A DNA stretch of 64,000 nt from contig OX393579.1 of assembly GCA_947652605.1 (NCBI GenBank), positions 46,692,970 through 46,756,969 of the forward strand, written 5' to 3'. Positions 8,508 through 18,635 of the stretch are shown here, piece after piece. Numbering within the stretch: position 1 is the first letter of the stretch; each line of letters opens with the position of its first letter. Made by a program: the position numbers and the translations under genes. The DNA is from Elmis aenea (lineage: Eukaryota; Arthropoda; Insecta; Coleoptera; Elmidae). A model generated the notes under the pieces. That model ran no database searches and was not told the DNA's origin. It saw only the letters and a program-made list of their open reading frames with translations.

Positions 8508-11500
8508 TCCTAAAGAACTCCACCCTCGCTTCCACTAGTTGCCAAGAATCCGATAACCGCCTTTTTATTCCAATTCACATTAAAAATCAATCCTTCCGAG
8601 CTCTAGTTGACACCGGATCCACCTGTTCCTTCATCAGCCGACGTGTAGCCGAATATTGTAACCTGCACGATCCCTCAGTAAGTCAACTAAAAGAACACCA
8701 GGTCCAGCTAGCGAATGGTTCTACGCAACGCGTCGACCAGATGTACCGAATTTGTTACAATATGAACGCAGAATGGGTAACCGACACCTTTCTGTATCTT
8801 CCGACGCTAGTACAAGACATGGTATTGGGTATGGACGTATTAAGCAAGCGTCAAACAGTAATTAATATTACTAGCCGGTCCGTTAAACCGATTGGCGGAC
8901 ATACAACCGAACAACCGTTACAAAATGCTTCTGTATTCGTCGATAATAAAGATCAATTATCGCCCGTCGAACAAAAGCATCTCCAACATTTCTTGGCACA
9001 AGAACTACCTCGATTTGCGAGTGCAAAAGGAACTACAGACCTAGTGGAACACGAAATCCGACTCTCCGATCCGACCCCTATTAAGCAACGCTACCGACCC
9101 CAAAATCCAGTAATGCAGCAAACTATAAACGAAGAAGTGGACAAAATGCTCGCTGAAAATATTATTGAACCGTCTAACAGCCCATGGAGCTCGCCTGTTG
9201 TAATCGTTCGTAAAAAAGATGGGCAACCGAGATTCTGCGTTGATTTTCGTAAAGTTAATGAAGTGTCGATAAAAGATGCATATCCATTACCCTACATCAG
9301 TGCTATCTTAGACAAACTCCGCGAAGCCCGTTACATCTCTAGCCTGGACCTGAAGCAAGGGTACTGGCAGATACCGCTTACCACGGCAAGCAAACCCGTT
9401 ACAGCCTTTACCGTCCCTGGCCGCGGTTTGTATCAGTTCAAGGTTATGCCCTTTGGATTACATGCAGCTCCTGCCACGTTCCAGCGCCTCTTAGATTCAA
9501 TAATTGGACCCGACATGGAGCCCAAGGCCTTTGCCTATCTAGACGACATCATAGTTCTAGGTAGGACGTTCACAGAACACTTAAATAATCTACGAGAAGT
9601 GTTCGATCGCCTTCGTAAAGCTAATCTACAACTAAACCCCGATAAATGCCACTTCTGCCGACGAACACTGAAGTACTTAGGCCACGTAGTGACAGCTGAA
9701 GGCATTCACACCGACCCGGATACCGTAGCTGCCATTCTACAAATACCCGCACCCAAGAATGTACGCGATCTCCGCCGGTTCCTGGGCATCGCCTCCTGGT
9801 ATCGACGATTCATTTCATCGTTCTCACATGTTACAGCTGCGTTAACTAAACTACTACGGAAGGGAAGTCGTTGGTTATGGGGTACCGAGCAACAAGAGGC
9901 CTTCCAGACGCTTAAAACAAAATTGACGTGTGCCCCAGTCCTGTCCTGTCCCAATTTTACCAAGCCATTCATTTTGCAAACCGACGCCTCAGAAAAAGGT
10001 CTTGGAGCCGCCTTAATACAAAACGATGACAATGCAGACCATGTAGTAGCATATGCGAGCCGATCTCTCAATCCTGCAGAGAAAAACTATTCTGTTACCG
10101 AAAAAGAGTGCCTAGCCATAGTATGGGGTATCCAGAAGATGCGACCCTATCTAGAAGGATACCACTTCACCGTAATCACCGATCATCAGTCCTTAAAATG
10201 GCTAAATTCCATACGCAATCCGAGTGGACGACTGGCGCGATGGGCCGTTTATTTACAACAATTTGATTTCGATATTAAATATCGACGTGGAGTACTTAAC
10301 CGGGTGGCCGACGCATTGTCTCGACAGCCGCTGCCAGATATGCAACCAACATACGCCGGCGAGCTATGCGCTATTACGAATGTACCCCAGTGTCCATGGT
10401 ATACCCAGAAGGTAAATGAAGTTAAACGTCATCCTGAGAAGACGCCAGACTATAAACTAATCGACGACCGGCTGCATCGGCACTTTTGGGAACCAACAGA
10501 CCTCCGTGAAGCGGATATGGCTAAGCCTTGGAAACTGTGCGTCCCTGAACCCGACCGTGAGGCAATACTACGCGAACATCATGACGCTCCTACAGCTGGG
10601 CACATGGGAATTGCAAAAACGATTACGCGAATCGCACAAAACTACTACTGGCCTCGAATGTTTAAGGACATTGCTAACTACGTACGCCGCTGTAATCAAT
10701 GTCAAAGATATAAACCGTCGCAACGACAAACTCCTGGACAAATGTACCCTCCTAAGATCCATAGCCCTTGGGAAACAGTTAGCGCCGACCTAGTGGGCCC
10801 GCTCCCACGCTCCGCCAAAGGCCATAACTACCTCTTCGTGCTTCAAGACCGCTTCACAAAATGGGTGGAATGTCGTCCGTTAAGGAAAGCCACCGCTAGC
10901 ACCGTCACCCAGGCCTTAAGAGAGCTGGTGATTATGCGATTTGGATGTCCACGCACAATGATAACCGATAATGGAGTACAGTTCGATAGCCGCCTGTTTC
11001 GTTCGTTACTGGCCGAATTTGGAATCCGACACCGATTTACGCCGCCATATACGCCACAAGCCAACCCCGTGGAGCGTGTCAATCGAACCCTCAAGACTAT
11101 GATAGCACAATATTGTGAGGCCGACCAAAGGAAGTGGGACCAATACATTCCTGAATTTACACTGGCTATGAATACCGCTCGGCATGAATCAACCGGTTTT
11201 ACTCCAGCCTTCCTTAACTTCGGCCGAGAACTAGAAATACCGAACGGGCTCCAAGAGCGCGGACACGATGAAGACCCAGACGATATTCCGACAGGACCCG
11301 ATATTCAAGAGCGGAACCATAGGCTACAGAAACTAGACGAAATTTTTGACCTGGTACGACTTAACCTCGCAAAGGCCTTCCAGTCCCAAAGTCGACATTA
11401 CAATCTACGCCGACGCGACTGGAGATGCAAGCTGGGAGATAAAGTGATGAAGGTCGAACGCCACTTATCGTCTGCCGCAAAAGGTTTCGCAGCCAAGCTA

Positions 11501-11626
11501 GCCCCACGATATTCCGGTCCCCACACTGTTTCCAGGGTGATATCTCCACTGGTATACGACCTTCGCGACCACACTGGTCGTCGTCTGCAGCGAGTCCACA
11601 TCAAGGACTTAAAACCTGCCATCTAA
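8294..11626 (+). CDS. pol: Pol polyprotein (protease, RT, RNase H, integrase), -1 frame
   Basis: Open frame of 1110 codons, read functionally only from the slip site (from 8429). Numbering is from 8294. Protease has the DTG triad at residues 106-108. Reverse transcriptase has YLDD at 415-418, preceded by the SLDLKQGYWQI and PFGLHAAPATFQ motifs. RNase H shows D564, an acidic residue near E605 and D630. Integrase has an HHCC zinc domain (H763, H770, C800, C803) and a catalytic triad D832, D892, E927 with 34 residues between the last two (context NPVERVN). The C-terminal segment has basic patches. No stop or frameshift interrupts it, so the enzymes look intact. Made as a Gag-Pol fusion by the frameshift signal. 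Confidence 0.96.
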   Translation: MLLELWSVRPSAVQLPTTAKTFLFEMRATRRTHEELLWRNASTGKRRQDWQSTGPRQSLHPKARYKQPSAIILKNSTLASTSCQESDNRLFIPIHIKNQSFRALVDTGSTCSFISRRVAEYCNLHDPSVSQLKEHQVQLANGSTQRVDQMYRICYNMNAEWVTDTFLYLPTLVQDMVLGMDVLSKRQTVINITSRSVKPIGGHTTEQPLQNASVFVDNKDQLSPVEQKHLQHFLAQELPRFASAKGTTDLVEHEIRLSDPTPIKQRYRPQNPVMQQTINEEVDKMLAENIIEPSNSPWSSPVVIVRKKDGQPRFCVDFRKVNEVSIKDAYPLPYISAILDKLREARYISSLDLKQGYWQIPLTTASKPVTAFTVPGRGLYQFKVMPFGLHAAPATFQRLLDSIIGPDMEPKAFAYLDDIIVLGRTFTEHLNNLREVFDRLRKANLQLNPDKCHFCRRTLKYLGHVVTAEGIHTDPDTVAAILQIPAPKNVRDLRRFLGIASWYRRFISSFSHVTAALTKLLRKGSRWLWGTEQQEAFQTLKTKLTCAPVLSCPNFTKPFILQTDASEKGLGAALIQNDDNADHVVAYASRSLNPAEKNYSVTEKECLAIVWGIQKMRPYLEGYHFTVITDHQSLKWLNSIRNPSGRLARWAVYLQQFDFDIKYRRGVLNRVADALSRQPLPDMQPTYAGELCAITNVPQCPWYTQKVNEVKRHPEKTPDYKLIDDRLHRHFWEPTDLREADMAKPWKLCVPEPDREAILREHHDAPTAGHMGIAKTITRIAQNYYWPRMFKDIANYVRRCNQCQRYKPSQRQTPGQMYPPKIHSPWETVSADLVGPLPRSAKGHNYLFVLQDRFTKWVECRPLRKATASTVTQALRELVIMRFGCPRTMITDNGVQFDSRLFRSLLAEFGIRHRFTPPYTPQANPVERVNRTLKTMIAQYCEADQRKWDQYIPEFTLAMNTARHESTGFTPAFLNFGRELEIPNGLQERGHDEDPDDIPTGPDIQERNHRLQKLDEIFDLVRLNLAKAFQSQSRHYNLRRRDWRCKLGDKVMKVERHLSSAAKGFAAKLAPRYSGPHTVSRVISPLVYDLRDHTGRRLQRVHIKDLKPAI
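8423..8484 (+). promoter_or_regulatory. -1 ribosomal frameshift signal: slippery site and pseudoknot
   Basis: The heptamer G GGA AAC (8423-8429) is in the correct phase: gag codons are GGA (8424-8426) and AAC (8427-8429); after a -1 slip they re-pair as GGG and AAA and reading continues in the pol frame. After a 6-nt spacer, stem 1 pairs AAGATTGGC (8436-8444) with GCCAATCTT (8460-8468), 9 bp. Loop bases CGGGCCT (8452-8458) pair with AGGCCCG (8478-8484), 7 bp, giving an H-type pseudoknot with loops of 7, 1 and 9 nt. All of it lies before the gag stop. Seen directly; efficiency unknown. Confidence 0.92.
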
Positions 11627-11655
11627 CTCCCCGCTCCCTACATAATTCCGAACCG

Positions 11656-11678
11656 CTAACATTATTTTTTTTGTCCAG
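11656..11678 (+). promoter_or_regulatory. Candidate 3' splice acceptor before ORF3
   Basis: CTAAC (branch-point-like, 11656-11660) is followed by a T-rich tract and CAG at 11676-11678, ten bases before the ATG at 11688. This is the usual layout for a spliced subgenomic message in insect LTR elements. Donor candidates are at 6078 and 7369. Inference from sequence only. Confidence 0.45.
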
Positions 11679-11687
11679 AGACGCAAT

Positions 11688-11912
11688 ATGGAACCTCCAC
11701 GGACGCCATCACCGACGCCGCGCTCCCCACTGCCGGGAACGCCAGCAGACCACCATCCCGAGGCCGTCAAACCACGGGATGACGATAGCAGTCCTATACA
11801 ATGGCTCGATACGTCCCCAATACCTGGCGCACCACCGGCGTTACCAATTACGCCCAGAAGCTTTAATTTTAGAGCAGTTTTTTTTAATAACTTGTATATA
11901 GTACTTATTTAA
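11688..11912 (+). CDS. Possible third ORF, 74 aa, proline-rich
   Basis: Starts ATGG just after the candidate acceptor. The N-terminal two-thirds is rich in proline (MEPPRTPSPTPRSPLPG...), and the end is hydrophobic (FFNNLYIVLI). I recognise no domain. It is far too short for an envelope protein, and the hydrophobic tail is too short to call a membrane anchor safely. The overlapping frame 11671-11901 also lies open, so coding is unproven. It may be the remnant of a once larger ORF3. Confidence 0.35.
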   Translation: MEPPRTPSPTPRSPLPGTPADHHPEAVKPRDDDSSPIQWLDTSPIPGAPPALPITPRSFNFRAVFFNNLYIVLI

Positions 11913-12150
11913 GCAGTATTTATTTATTTACTATATTACCGGATATTTATATTTGAAATGTTATTTGTTTATTTATTTTATTACCGAGTATCTAAGGTTC
12001 ATTTTGTTACCAAGGGTTCATATAAGTTTATTTTATTTTATTTTTGGGTTTTGAGATATTCAGTTAACCGCAACTTTTGATTATTAATTATGCACATTAC
12101 CGTGATGGCCGTAATGCCTTTAAGAAAAAAAAAAATATTTTTTTTTCCCC

Positions 12151-12165
12151 GAAGAAAGAGGGGGA
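12151..12165 (+). other. Polypurine tract
   Basis: GAAGAAAGAGGGGGA directly abuts the 3' LTR and would prime plus-strand DNA synthesis. The preceding stretch from about 11913 is AT-rich 3' untranslated sequence. Confidence 0.9.
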
Positions 12166-13543
12166 TGTAACGAAATTCCGATAAACCGCCGCAAACAAAT
12201 ATTTCGATAACGTTTCGACGTCACTGCCGCAAAGTAGGGAGTTATCATCTTCCTACTCTGTTACCATCTCTCCTACCCACACCACAAATTTTGGGTATAA
12301 AACGCCGGTACAAATTATATAGAGCTCTCTTTCACAGACGAGCGGGTAAAACCTAGGTAAGAAAATCCTTCCGTTAGACCTCTTGGGCGGTGGTGCGACA
12401 CGACCAAGAGTTTTCTAAGTCCCGATCCGATTTCCGAACTTAGTCTCTTTTAAGCGGAGGTGTGACACGATTAAAAGAGCTAAGTCCGAATATTTGAACT
12501 TAGACTATTTTGAGCGGAGGTGCGACACGATCAAAATAGCTAAGTCCGAATTCCCGTCTTTGAATTATTTTACACATATGAAAGCATACCCTGAGTCCGT
12601 ACTTAGTCTCTTTTAAGCGGAGGTGTGACACGATTAAAAGAGCTAAGTCCGAGTATTTGAACTTAGACTAGTTTGAGCGGAGGTGTGACACGATCAAAAT
12701 AGCTAAGTCCGAATTCCTGTCTTTGAAATTATTTTACAGATATGGTAGCATACCCTGAGTCCGTACTTAGTCTCTTTTAAGCGGAGGTGTGACACGATTA
12801 AAAGAGCTAAGTCCGAGTATTTGAACTTAGACTAGTTTGAACGGAGGTGTGACACGATCAAAATAGCTAAGTCCGAATTCCCGTCTTTGAAATTATTTTA
12901 CAGATATGGTAGCATACCCTGAGTCCGTACTTAGTCTCTTTTAAGCGGAGGTGTGACACGATTAAAAGAGCTAAGTCCGAGTGTTTGAACTTAGTCTAGT
13001 TTGGGCGGAGGTGTGACACGACCAAAATAGCTAAGTCCGAATTCCTGCCTTTGAATTATTTTACTTATATCGTAGCATACCCTGAGTCCGTACTTGGTCT
13101 CTTTTAAGCGGAGGTGCGACACGATTAAAAGAGCCAAGTCCGAATTTCAATTTTTTTTATTATTTCACCAATACCGTAACCCCGTGTCCGGACTTCAGAA
13201 TCAAAATCAGAATGAGAATCTAAATTCATTTGAACCCTAATTGTATTAAACAAATACTGGCCCCATTATTAATAACTGCTTTACAATTATTTTTTGAGTA
13301 TTAATTATTTGTTTTACACCAATTATTGTATATTATGTAAATAAAGAAACCAAAATAAAGATAACCATTTTAAACCGTCTAAGTTTTATTCAACGAGAGA
13401 CCCCTGGAATCTACATTCTCCAACAGAGCTACAGGAATAGAGGAAACAACCCCTACAACAAATTTGGCGCCCGAGAAAGATTAAGTTAAAAAAAAATATA
13501 TAAGAAAGCAAAACCGAAAAGAAAAGAAACAAAAAGCGTCACA
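12166..13543 (+). repeat. 3' long terminal repeat
   Basis: 1378 bp. Compared by eye with 5887-7264 I find no difference, including across the tandem array. The constant offset is 6279 bp. It supplies the poly(A) signals (13340-13359). Confidence 0.97.
12374..13139 (+). repeat. Ten-hairpin array, 3' LTR copy
   Basis: Same array as 6095-6860, shifted by 6279 bp. Lying in R, it would also be present near the 3' end of the full-length RNA. Confidence 0.9.
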
Positions 13544-13605
13544 CAAATATATTTCGGAATATTATTTTGCAGAAAACATTTTAACTCCAGTTTGTTGCTT
13601 ATAGG

Positions 13606-14676
13606 CAGTGGTGAGCTGTAGGGGGCTCGCGAGAGCTCTTTGTTAAATTATTCCTTAATTTGCGAGCCCCTTGTTCTTCTTGTTAACCATTTTCTCAAGA
13701 AAAAATGTATCTTAAAATCATGTTCATTACATACATTTGTAAAGCGACGAAGTCATGCCTATCAAGCAATGACGATTAAATTTAGAATAACCCGTCGCAC
13801 AATAAAATTTTTTGAATTATGTACAATCACTCGATTATTCACGTTTGAATTTAAAATGACATTTTTTTCCCCAACATATAGGGTGTTTCATAATTGAATG
13901 CTGATCCTTAAGGGTATTATTCCTTGGATGATTTTAAGAAAAAAAGTTCATATCAATGTAGGTCCGCAACCGCCGTATTTTTGAGATACAGGGTGTTAAA
14001 AGTTGAAAAAAATATCGGTTTTTTCGTAATATCTTTGATACCGCTTTAGATATTTTTTTGAATTTAAGTAGGTACTAACGAGGCATTAAAACACATTTTT
14101 TTCAGAAAAAAAAAATTGTTCTATTTCTACCAATGGCGTCCGTACTAACATGTCCTTGAATATTTTTAATGAAAAAAATGATACGCCACTGTTTTTTTTT
14201 CAAAGTAAATGTTATTTTTATAATTTTGCTTTATCTCTTAGTAAAAATGGCCTCTTGACTTTTTTTGTCCGACGAACGGTTTTCGAGTAAAAAAAATAAA
14301 AAGCTATTAGGTACTCTTGAAGAGTAAAAGCGTACATTTCACTTTAGTTTTAATTTTTAATAATCAAGTAAATACATTCAAGGACATGTTAGTACGAACG
14401 CCATTGGTAGAAATAGAACAATTTTTTTCTGAAAAAAATGTGTTTTTATACTTAGTAGTTACCTACCTACTAAAATTCAAAAAACACCCTGTATCTCAAA
14501 AATACGGCGGTTGCGGACCTACATTGATATGAACTTTTTTTCTTAAAATCATCCAAGGAATAACACCCTTAAGGATCAGCATTCAATTATGAAACACCCT
14601 GTATAATTAACATTATTTTTTGTTTTTATTAAACTATGAGCGAGCCCTTTGTTAAAAATTTCATAGCTCACCACTG
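13606..14676. mobile_element. hAT-like element with perfect 8-bp target duplication
   Basis: Ends CAGTGGTGAGCT and AGCTCACCACTG are perfect 12-bp inverted repeats, flanked by CTTATAGG on both sides (13598-13605, 14677-14684). Inside, GGGGGCTCGCGAGAG and GAGCGAGCCC extend the inverted repeat imperfectly. Non-autonomous; most of its length is a nested foldback at 13879-14601, so the element itself was about 350 bp. The open frame at 13640-13897 is not coding. Confidence 0.9.
13879..14601. mobile_element. Foldback family D, nested inside the hAT element
   Basis: The left end TAGGGTGTTTCATAATTGAA and right end TTCAATTATGAAACACCCTG are inverted and next to TA on both sides (the first C of the left end is T). 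The arms continue inward (ATCCTTAAGGG, CCGCAACCGCCGTATT-like, TTCTACCAATGGCGT) around a centre near 14240. About 723 bp, non-coding. Confidence 0.85.
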
Positions 14677-14980
14677 CTTATAGGTAACATCCTTCGACAA
14701 AATGAAAGACAAAATTCCTCGCCTTCGGCTCAGGATTTTGTTCATGTCATTTGTCTAAGGATGTTACCAAAGCAACAAACTTTTGTCAATAATGTTTCCG
14801 GCAAAATAATGTTCCCTTAATATATTTTAACTGAGAATTCACTTAACCAATATTTTTTTTGATCATAATTATATGGACTTGCACCATTTTCATAATTTTT
14901 GAATATTAAAATTTTAATTTTACTTGATTAACGTTAGGTTTTAGTACGGTTTTGTTTAAAAATAAAAACAAGAATTTGAC

Positions 14981-15145
14981 TGTTACAATCTTCATTGCCG
15001 GGTTGTGAACCGCGTCTTCTTTGATTACCTGACGGTTTGACCATACTGTCTTGGTCTTCATCATGATCAAGACCAAGCAGTATGGTCAAAACGTCACGTA
15101 ATCAAAAAATACGCGGTTCCAAACCTGGGAACGAAGATTGTAACA
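14981..15145. mobile_element. Hairpin foldback element, 165 bp
   Basis: Arms of about 75 nt, from TGTTACAATCTTC to GAAGATTGTAACA, fold around a loop at about 15061-15068. The inner stem GACCATACTGTCTTGGTCTT pairs with AAGACCAAGCAGTATGGTC with one mismatch. No coding. Confidence 0.8.
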
Positions 15146-16200
15146 TGGACAATGGCCGATAAAGCCTCAAGAATAAAATAAGGATAGGATTGTTTAGTCT
15201 CGGTATGTAGGTAATCTACTTTTTACAAATAACATTATGCTTACAAGTGTTTTTATAAACACGTAGATTTTCGTACTACAAGGCGACTTAAATAGGAAAA
15301 TTGCAGTTTTACTCCTTAGCTTACCCAGTGTTTAAGTAATTAAAGTACGGGAAATGGACTTAAAATTTTGTATTTTATTTAATATTTAAAAAATTAAATT
15401 ATAAGTTTTCATGCTACACAATAACTTTAGATGCGTAGAGGCGTAATATGTTTATTATACATTTAGTTCAAAAAGTGAAGAAATTGTCCACACTAACATT
15501 AGTTTTAAAATTTAAATAATAAGTAACTTACATTAAATCCTATATAATTTTAAAGCGATATTATAGTCCTGTGCTTTCAGTTGTAGCTTTAAAACAAAAC
15601 ACTAAACTTTGAGCTTTTATGGGAGAACCGTTTAAAATTTCAAGAAGTGACACGTAAAGTAGGGCACTTTTTCAACACTAAGATTTTATAAATATACTAG
15701 CCAACACATTTTTATTTCGAAAAAACCTCTACAAAATCAATAGCTGTCACCGAACTGTGTTTTAGGTGGCCAAAGAACTATATCTCACTACTGTCTCGAG
15801 ATAAAACACACGTCAACGAACCGCCGTGAATAATTGTGAAAGTGAATAATTCAAAGAAATCTCAAGATTTAAATGCTGCAATAATTGATAATCGCAACTG
15901 TACAGTTATAAACGTCGTTTCCTTAACTCCCATCAAAATAGAAACTACAAATGCTTTCGAAAACAAATGAAACCAACTAAGCATTTTGTGGGTTAATTGT
16001 ATTCAATTGAGTAATTTGTGTATACCTATATCGTTAAGAGGTGATTAAGGCAATCGAGATTATCGATAAGGACAAGTTTTGAAACATTTTTTTGCAAATC
16101 AACTTTATTTACGAGCCTTAAAAAAAATTAATTAATATAATAACTTGGCTTAAGTAGTGAAGAAAAATGTTCGAATTTGGGAATTTACACATTTCGACTA
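15146..16200. other. AT-rich, apparently single-copy DNA
   Basis: No coding frame of note, no repeat partner in the window and no RNA gene recognised. Confidence 0.45.
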
Positions 16201-16330
16201 TTTTCGCGATGACGTCCGTGTGTGTGTGTATGTGCCAGGCATTTATAATTGAACATTTAAAATTGATTATCGATATAAATTAATTGCAAATCGCGTGTGT
16301 TTAGATGACATCTTAAATAATAAATAATAT
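16201..16330. repeat. Dispersed repeat N, copy 1
   Basis: GCGATGACGTCCGTGTGTGT and neighbouring text recur inverted at about 19985-20070 (CACACGGATGTCATCGC). The two copies flank the 16332-18627 cluster at a distance. Family unknown. Confidence 0.55.
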
Positions 16331-16331
16331 A

Positions 16332-16683
16332 CAGGGTACTAAAAGTTTTTACGTTAATCAAAAACTACAGAAAATTGACAATGATAAAAACATTTTATTT
16401 ACATTTAAATGTAGTCAACATTGGTGTTTATAATAAATACTGACATTTTTTTTTTAAATTACTGAATATCCAAAAAAAATTGATTTAATTTTTTTAAGGG
16501 GTGCTACAAACTGAATTTTTTTTCATTTCAATTTTTTAATTCAATATGGTTCGTCTCAGCTCACGAATTTAAAAATTTTATGATTGAAAACTTTGCAAAT
16601 TTTTTAAAGGATAATTGGCATGTTTTAAACACAACGTTTCATATTGACCATTTATAGACGATGTTAAATAGAATGCTTAGAAC
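16332..16683. repeat. Foldback family B, left-end fragment
   Basis: Begins CAGGGTACTAAAAGTTTTTA after TA and resembles the family B left end at 58637 (CAGGGTGTTTAAGTTTTTA). Later text does not follow family B closely. Non-coding. Confidence 0.5.
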
Positions 16684-16848
16684 CAGGTTTGGCCTGATTT
16701 AAATCATGATTCAAATCAGCTGATTTAAAAAAATTAAAATCATGATTTAAATCAGCTGATTTAAAAAAATTAAAATCATGATTTTTTAAAATTAAAATCA
16801 TGATTAAAATAAGTCTTTTTTTTTACGATTGAACGTCCACGTCATATA

Positions 16849-17416
16849 CAGGGTGTGTATAAATTGGCGGAAGCACTACACGTGGCGATGTTCTTCGTAA
16901 AATTCTATGTCGAAAATCTTAATACAAAAATGTTATACCATGCTTGCTGTGTCTGCAAGAGGTCCTCAAAGTTTTGACATTCAGTCCTTTAAAAGGCGTT
17001 ATTATTTAATATTTTTTAATGAAAGAGCTGCGATTTGGAATACAAATAAATTTCGAATAATATTTTTCCTAGATATTGTGTTTTCCTTTCAAAAATTGGT
17101 GTTGAAAATATTTTCATCACTGATTTGAATGAAAATAATAAATACACATGGCAACATTGTCATTAGCTGTCATCTCTGTTATTCTCGTAATTATTTCTAG
17201 TTTGTGTTAGACGATACCTAAAAGTTTGCAGCTATGTTTACGAACTGAAGGCTTTCAGTTTGAACAATTATTATAAATACCTAAGTAAAAATTGCTGATA
17301 AAAAAATGTCCAAACGCAAATCAATGTATGCAATGTTGCCCAATTTTTGTTTTTTTAAATGGTTCCTGAGGTTCATGGGAAGCATGGTACAACATTTTTG
17401 TATTAAGATTTTCGAC
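16849..17416. mobile_element. CAGGGTGTGTA element, right end lost
   Basis: Close relative of the complete 622-bp copy at 50875-51496 (shared: TGGCGATGTTCTTCGTAAAA, ACCATGCTTGCTGTGTCTG, GGAAGCATGGTACAACATTT). It is flanked by TA on the left, but the sequence departs from the family after TTTTCGAC at 17416, so the last 80 or so bases of the right inverted repeat are missing. The open frame at 16907-17128 is not conserved in the other copy and is not a gene. Confidence 0.8.
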
Positions 17417-17545
17417 AACCGCTAGTAAAATACGCCGGAAATATTGCCTATTCGCTTCTTATAGATTGGGGAAAAAAGGTCTTTACAGGAATTTTCTTGG
17501 TAGAGATGTATTCCGGTAAATTTACCTAGTAATTTTTAATTTTAG

Positions 17546-18372
17546 GGTCAAAAAGTCTGCAACAATTGAAAAAGTTTTTTATTATCGATTTCTCAAAAAA
17601 TTTTATTTTATGTTCTAGTTTATGCATCAGCTAAAACTAATTTTAAAGTTAAAAAAACTTTTATGACACTAGATTTTAAAGATTTTAAAAATATTCGCAA
17701 AAGTAAAGTGCCCCCATTTTTAGACTAAGAAAAAATATCGTGGGAAAAAATTGTTCAGAAATCAAAAAGATGACAATACGAAAGTTTACGTTACAATTTC
17801 AATTTTGAATTTTATAGTAGTGTCTACATTCAAAAAGTTTGCAACTAATGAAAAAGTTTTTTATTATCGATTTCTCGGAAAATTTTATTCTTGAGAAAAG
17901 TAATTTTAAGTTAAAAAAAGGTCGATAAAAATTCATGCGACACTAGCTTTTAGCGATTTTAGAAATATCTGCAAGATTAAAGTGCCCTTATTTTAAAAGT
18001 TTAGGTTTTTAAATTTTAAACTTTTTTTTAACCTTTTAAAAATCTTAAAATAAGGCACTTTTAGGATGTTAAAATTACTTCAAATATAAAAATTAAAATT
18101 TTAACGTCATATTTCACCTTTGGTCGTATTTTTGAATTTTAAACAATCTTTCTCTATGAAGTTTTGTTTTGTAACTCTTAAAATAAGGCCCTTTTACTCT
18201 TGTGAATATTTCTGAAATCGCTTAAATCTGGTATCGTATACATTTTTGTAAAAATTTTTTCTACTTTTAATTAGTTTAGGTCATCCACCAACTTTTATCA
18301 GAAACAAAAGTTTCTGAGAAATTTTTAGAAAAAAACTTTTTTATTTGTTGATACTTTTTGAATGACGCTGTA
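17546..18372. repeat. Foldback family B sequence
   Basis: Contains the family B signature block in both orientations: AAAAGTCTGCAAC...GAAAAAGTTTTTTATTATCG and TTTTTGAATGACGCTGTATA (right end near 18372), with AAAATAAGG.CACTTT blocks between. Other copies: 20621-20942, 37253-38520, 58637-59775. Confidence 0.65.
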
Positions 18373-18475
18373 TAGAAGGAACAAAGTAGGGTTAATAATG
18401 AATAAATTAGTTGTAAAAAGGGAAAATAGTCGAGTTTCTTAAATCTAAAATCAAAAAAATCCAAAATTCGTAATT

Positions 18476-18612
18476 TTTTTGATTTTTTAAATGTAAATCA
18501 ATGATTTTTGATTTTTTAAATAAAAATCAAATTTTTGATTTTTTAAATAAAAATCGAATTTTTGATTTTTTAAATAAAAATCGAATTTTTGATTTTTTAA
18601 ATAAAAATAAAA
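18476..18612. repeat. AT-rich tandem repeat
   Basis: About four to five copies of a 27-bp unit built on GATTTTTTAAATAAAAATCG, itself partly self-complementary. It forms the right end of the hAT-like element that ends at 18627. Confidence 0.8.
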
Positions 18613-18635
18613 TTTTTCCCAACCCTGCCTAGACC

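Larger units (their letters stand above)
5887..13543 (+). mobile_element. Complete Ty3/gypsy LTR retrotransposon
   Basis: Full-length 7657-bp element: 5' LTR, primer site, gag, pol, possible third ORF, polypurine tract, 3' LTR. It is flanked by CAAA on both sides (5883-5886 and 13544-13547), a 4-bp target duplication. The LTRs begin TGTAAC and end GTCACA, have the same length and look identical by eye; both main frames are open. These points indicate a very recent insertion that may still be competent. The order protease, reverse transcriptase, RNase H, integrase is that of Ty3/gypsy. Long LTRs plus a lysine-tRNA-like primer site are reminiscent of the Osvaldo/Ulysses lineage, but that placement is my inference. 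No envelope gene is present. Confidence 0.97.
13544..14830. repeat. Old palindromic repeat holding nested insertions
   Basis: Left arm fragments (before 5886 and 13548-13605: TATATTTCGGAATATTATTTTG, TTTGTTGCTT) face right-arm text at about 14685-14830 (GTAACATCC... GGATGTTACC, AAGCAACAAAC, CAAAATAATGTTCCC). The LTR element and the hAT element both inserted into this older repeat. The inner hairpin GTAACATCCTT / AAGGATGTTAC (about 14685-14770) surrounds a loop that itself pairs in part (CAAAATTCC / GGATTTTG). Confidence 0.6.
16684..18627. mobile_element. hAT-like element with GATTTAAATC-rich ends, decayed
   Basis: Begins CAGGTTTGGCCTGATTTAAA and ends CCCAACCCTG, resembling the better-preserved relative at 27368-28588 (CAGGGTGGAT... 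and ...CTCAACCCTG). Flanks CTTAGAAC (16676-16683) and CCTAGACC (18628-18635) match at 6 of 8, so an aged 8-bp duplication is plausible. It contains a truncated 16849-17416 element and family B sequence. Left-end tandem text (AATCAGCTGATTTAAA, about 37-bp period) lies at 16700-16805. Confidence 0.55.

Noticed and set aside
11627..12150. Envelope gene downstream of pol
   Set aside because: Only about 520 bp is available and the longest frame is 76 codons with no signal peptide, furin site or clear membrane anchor.
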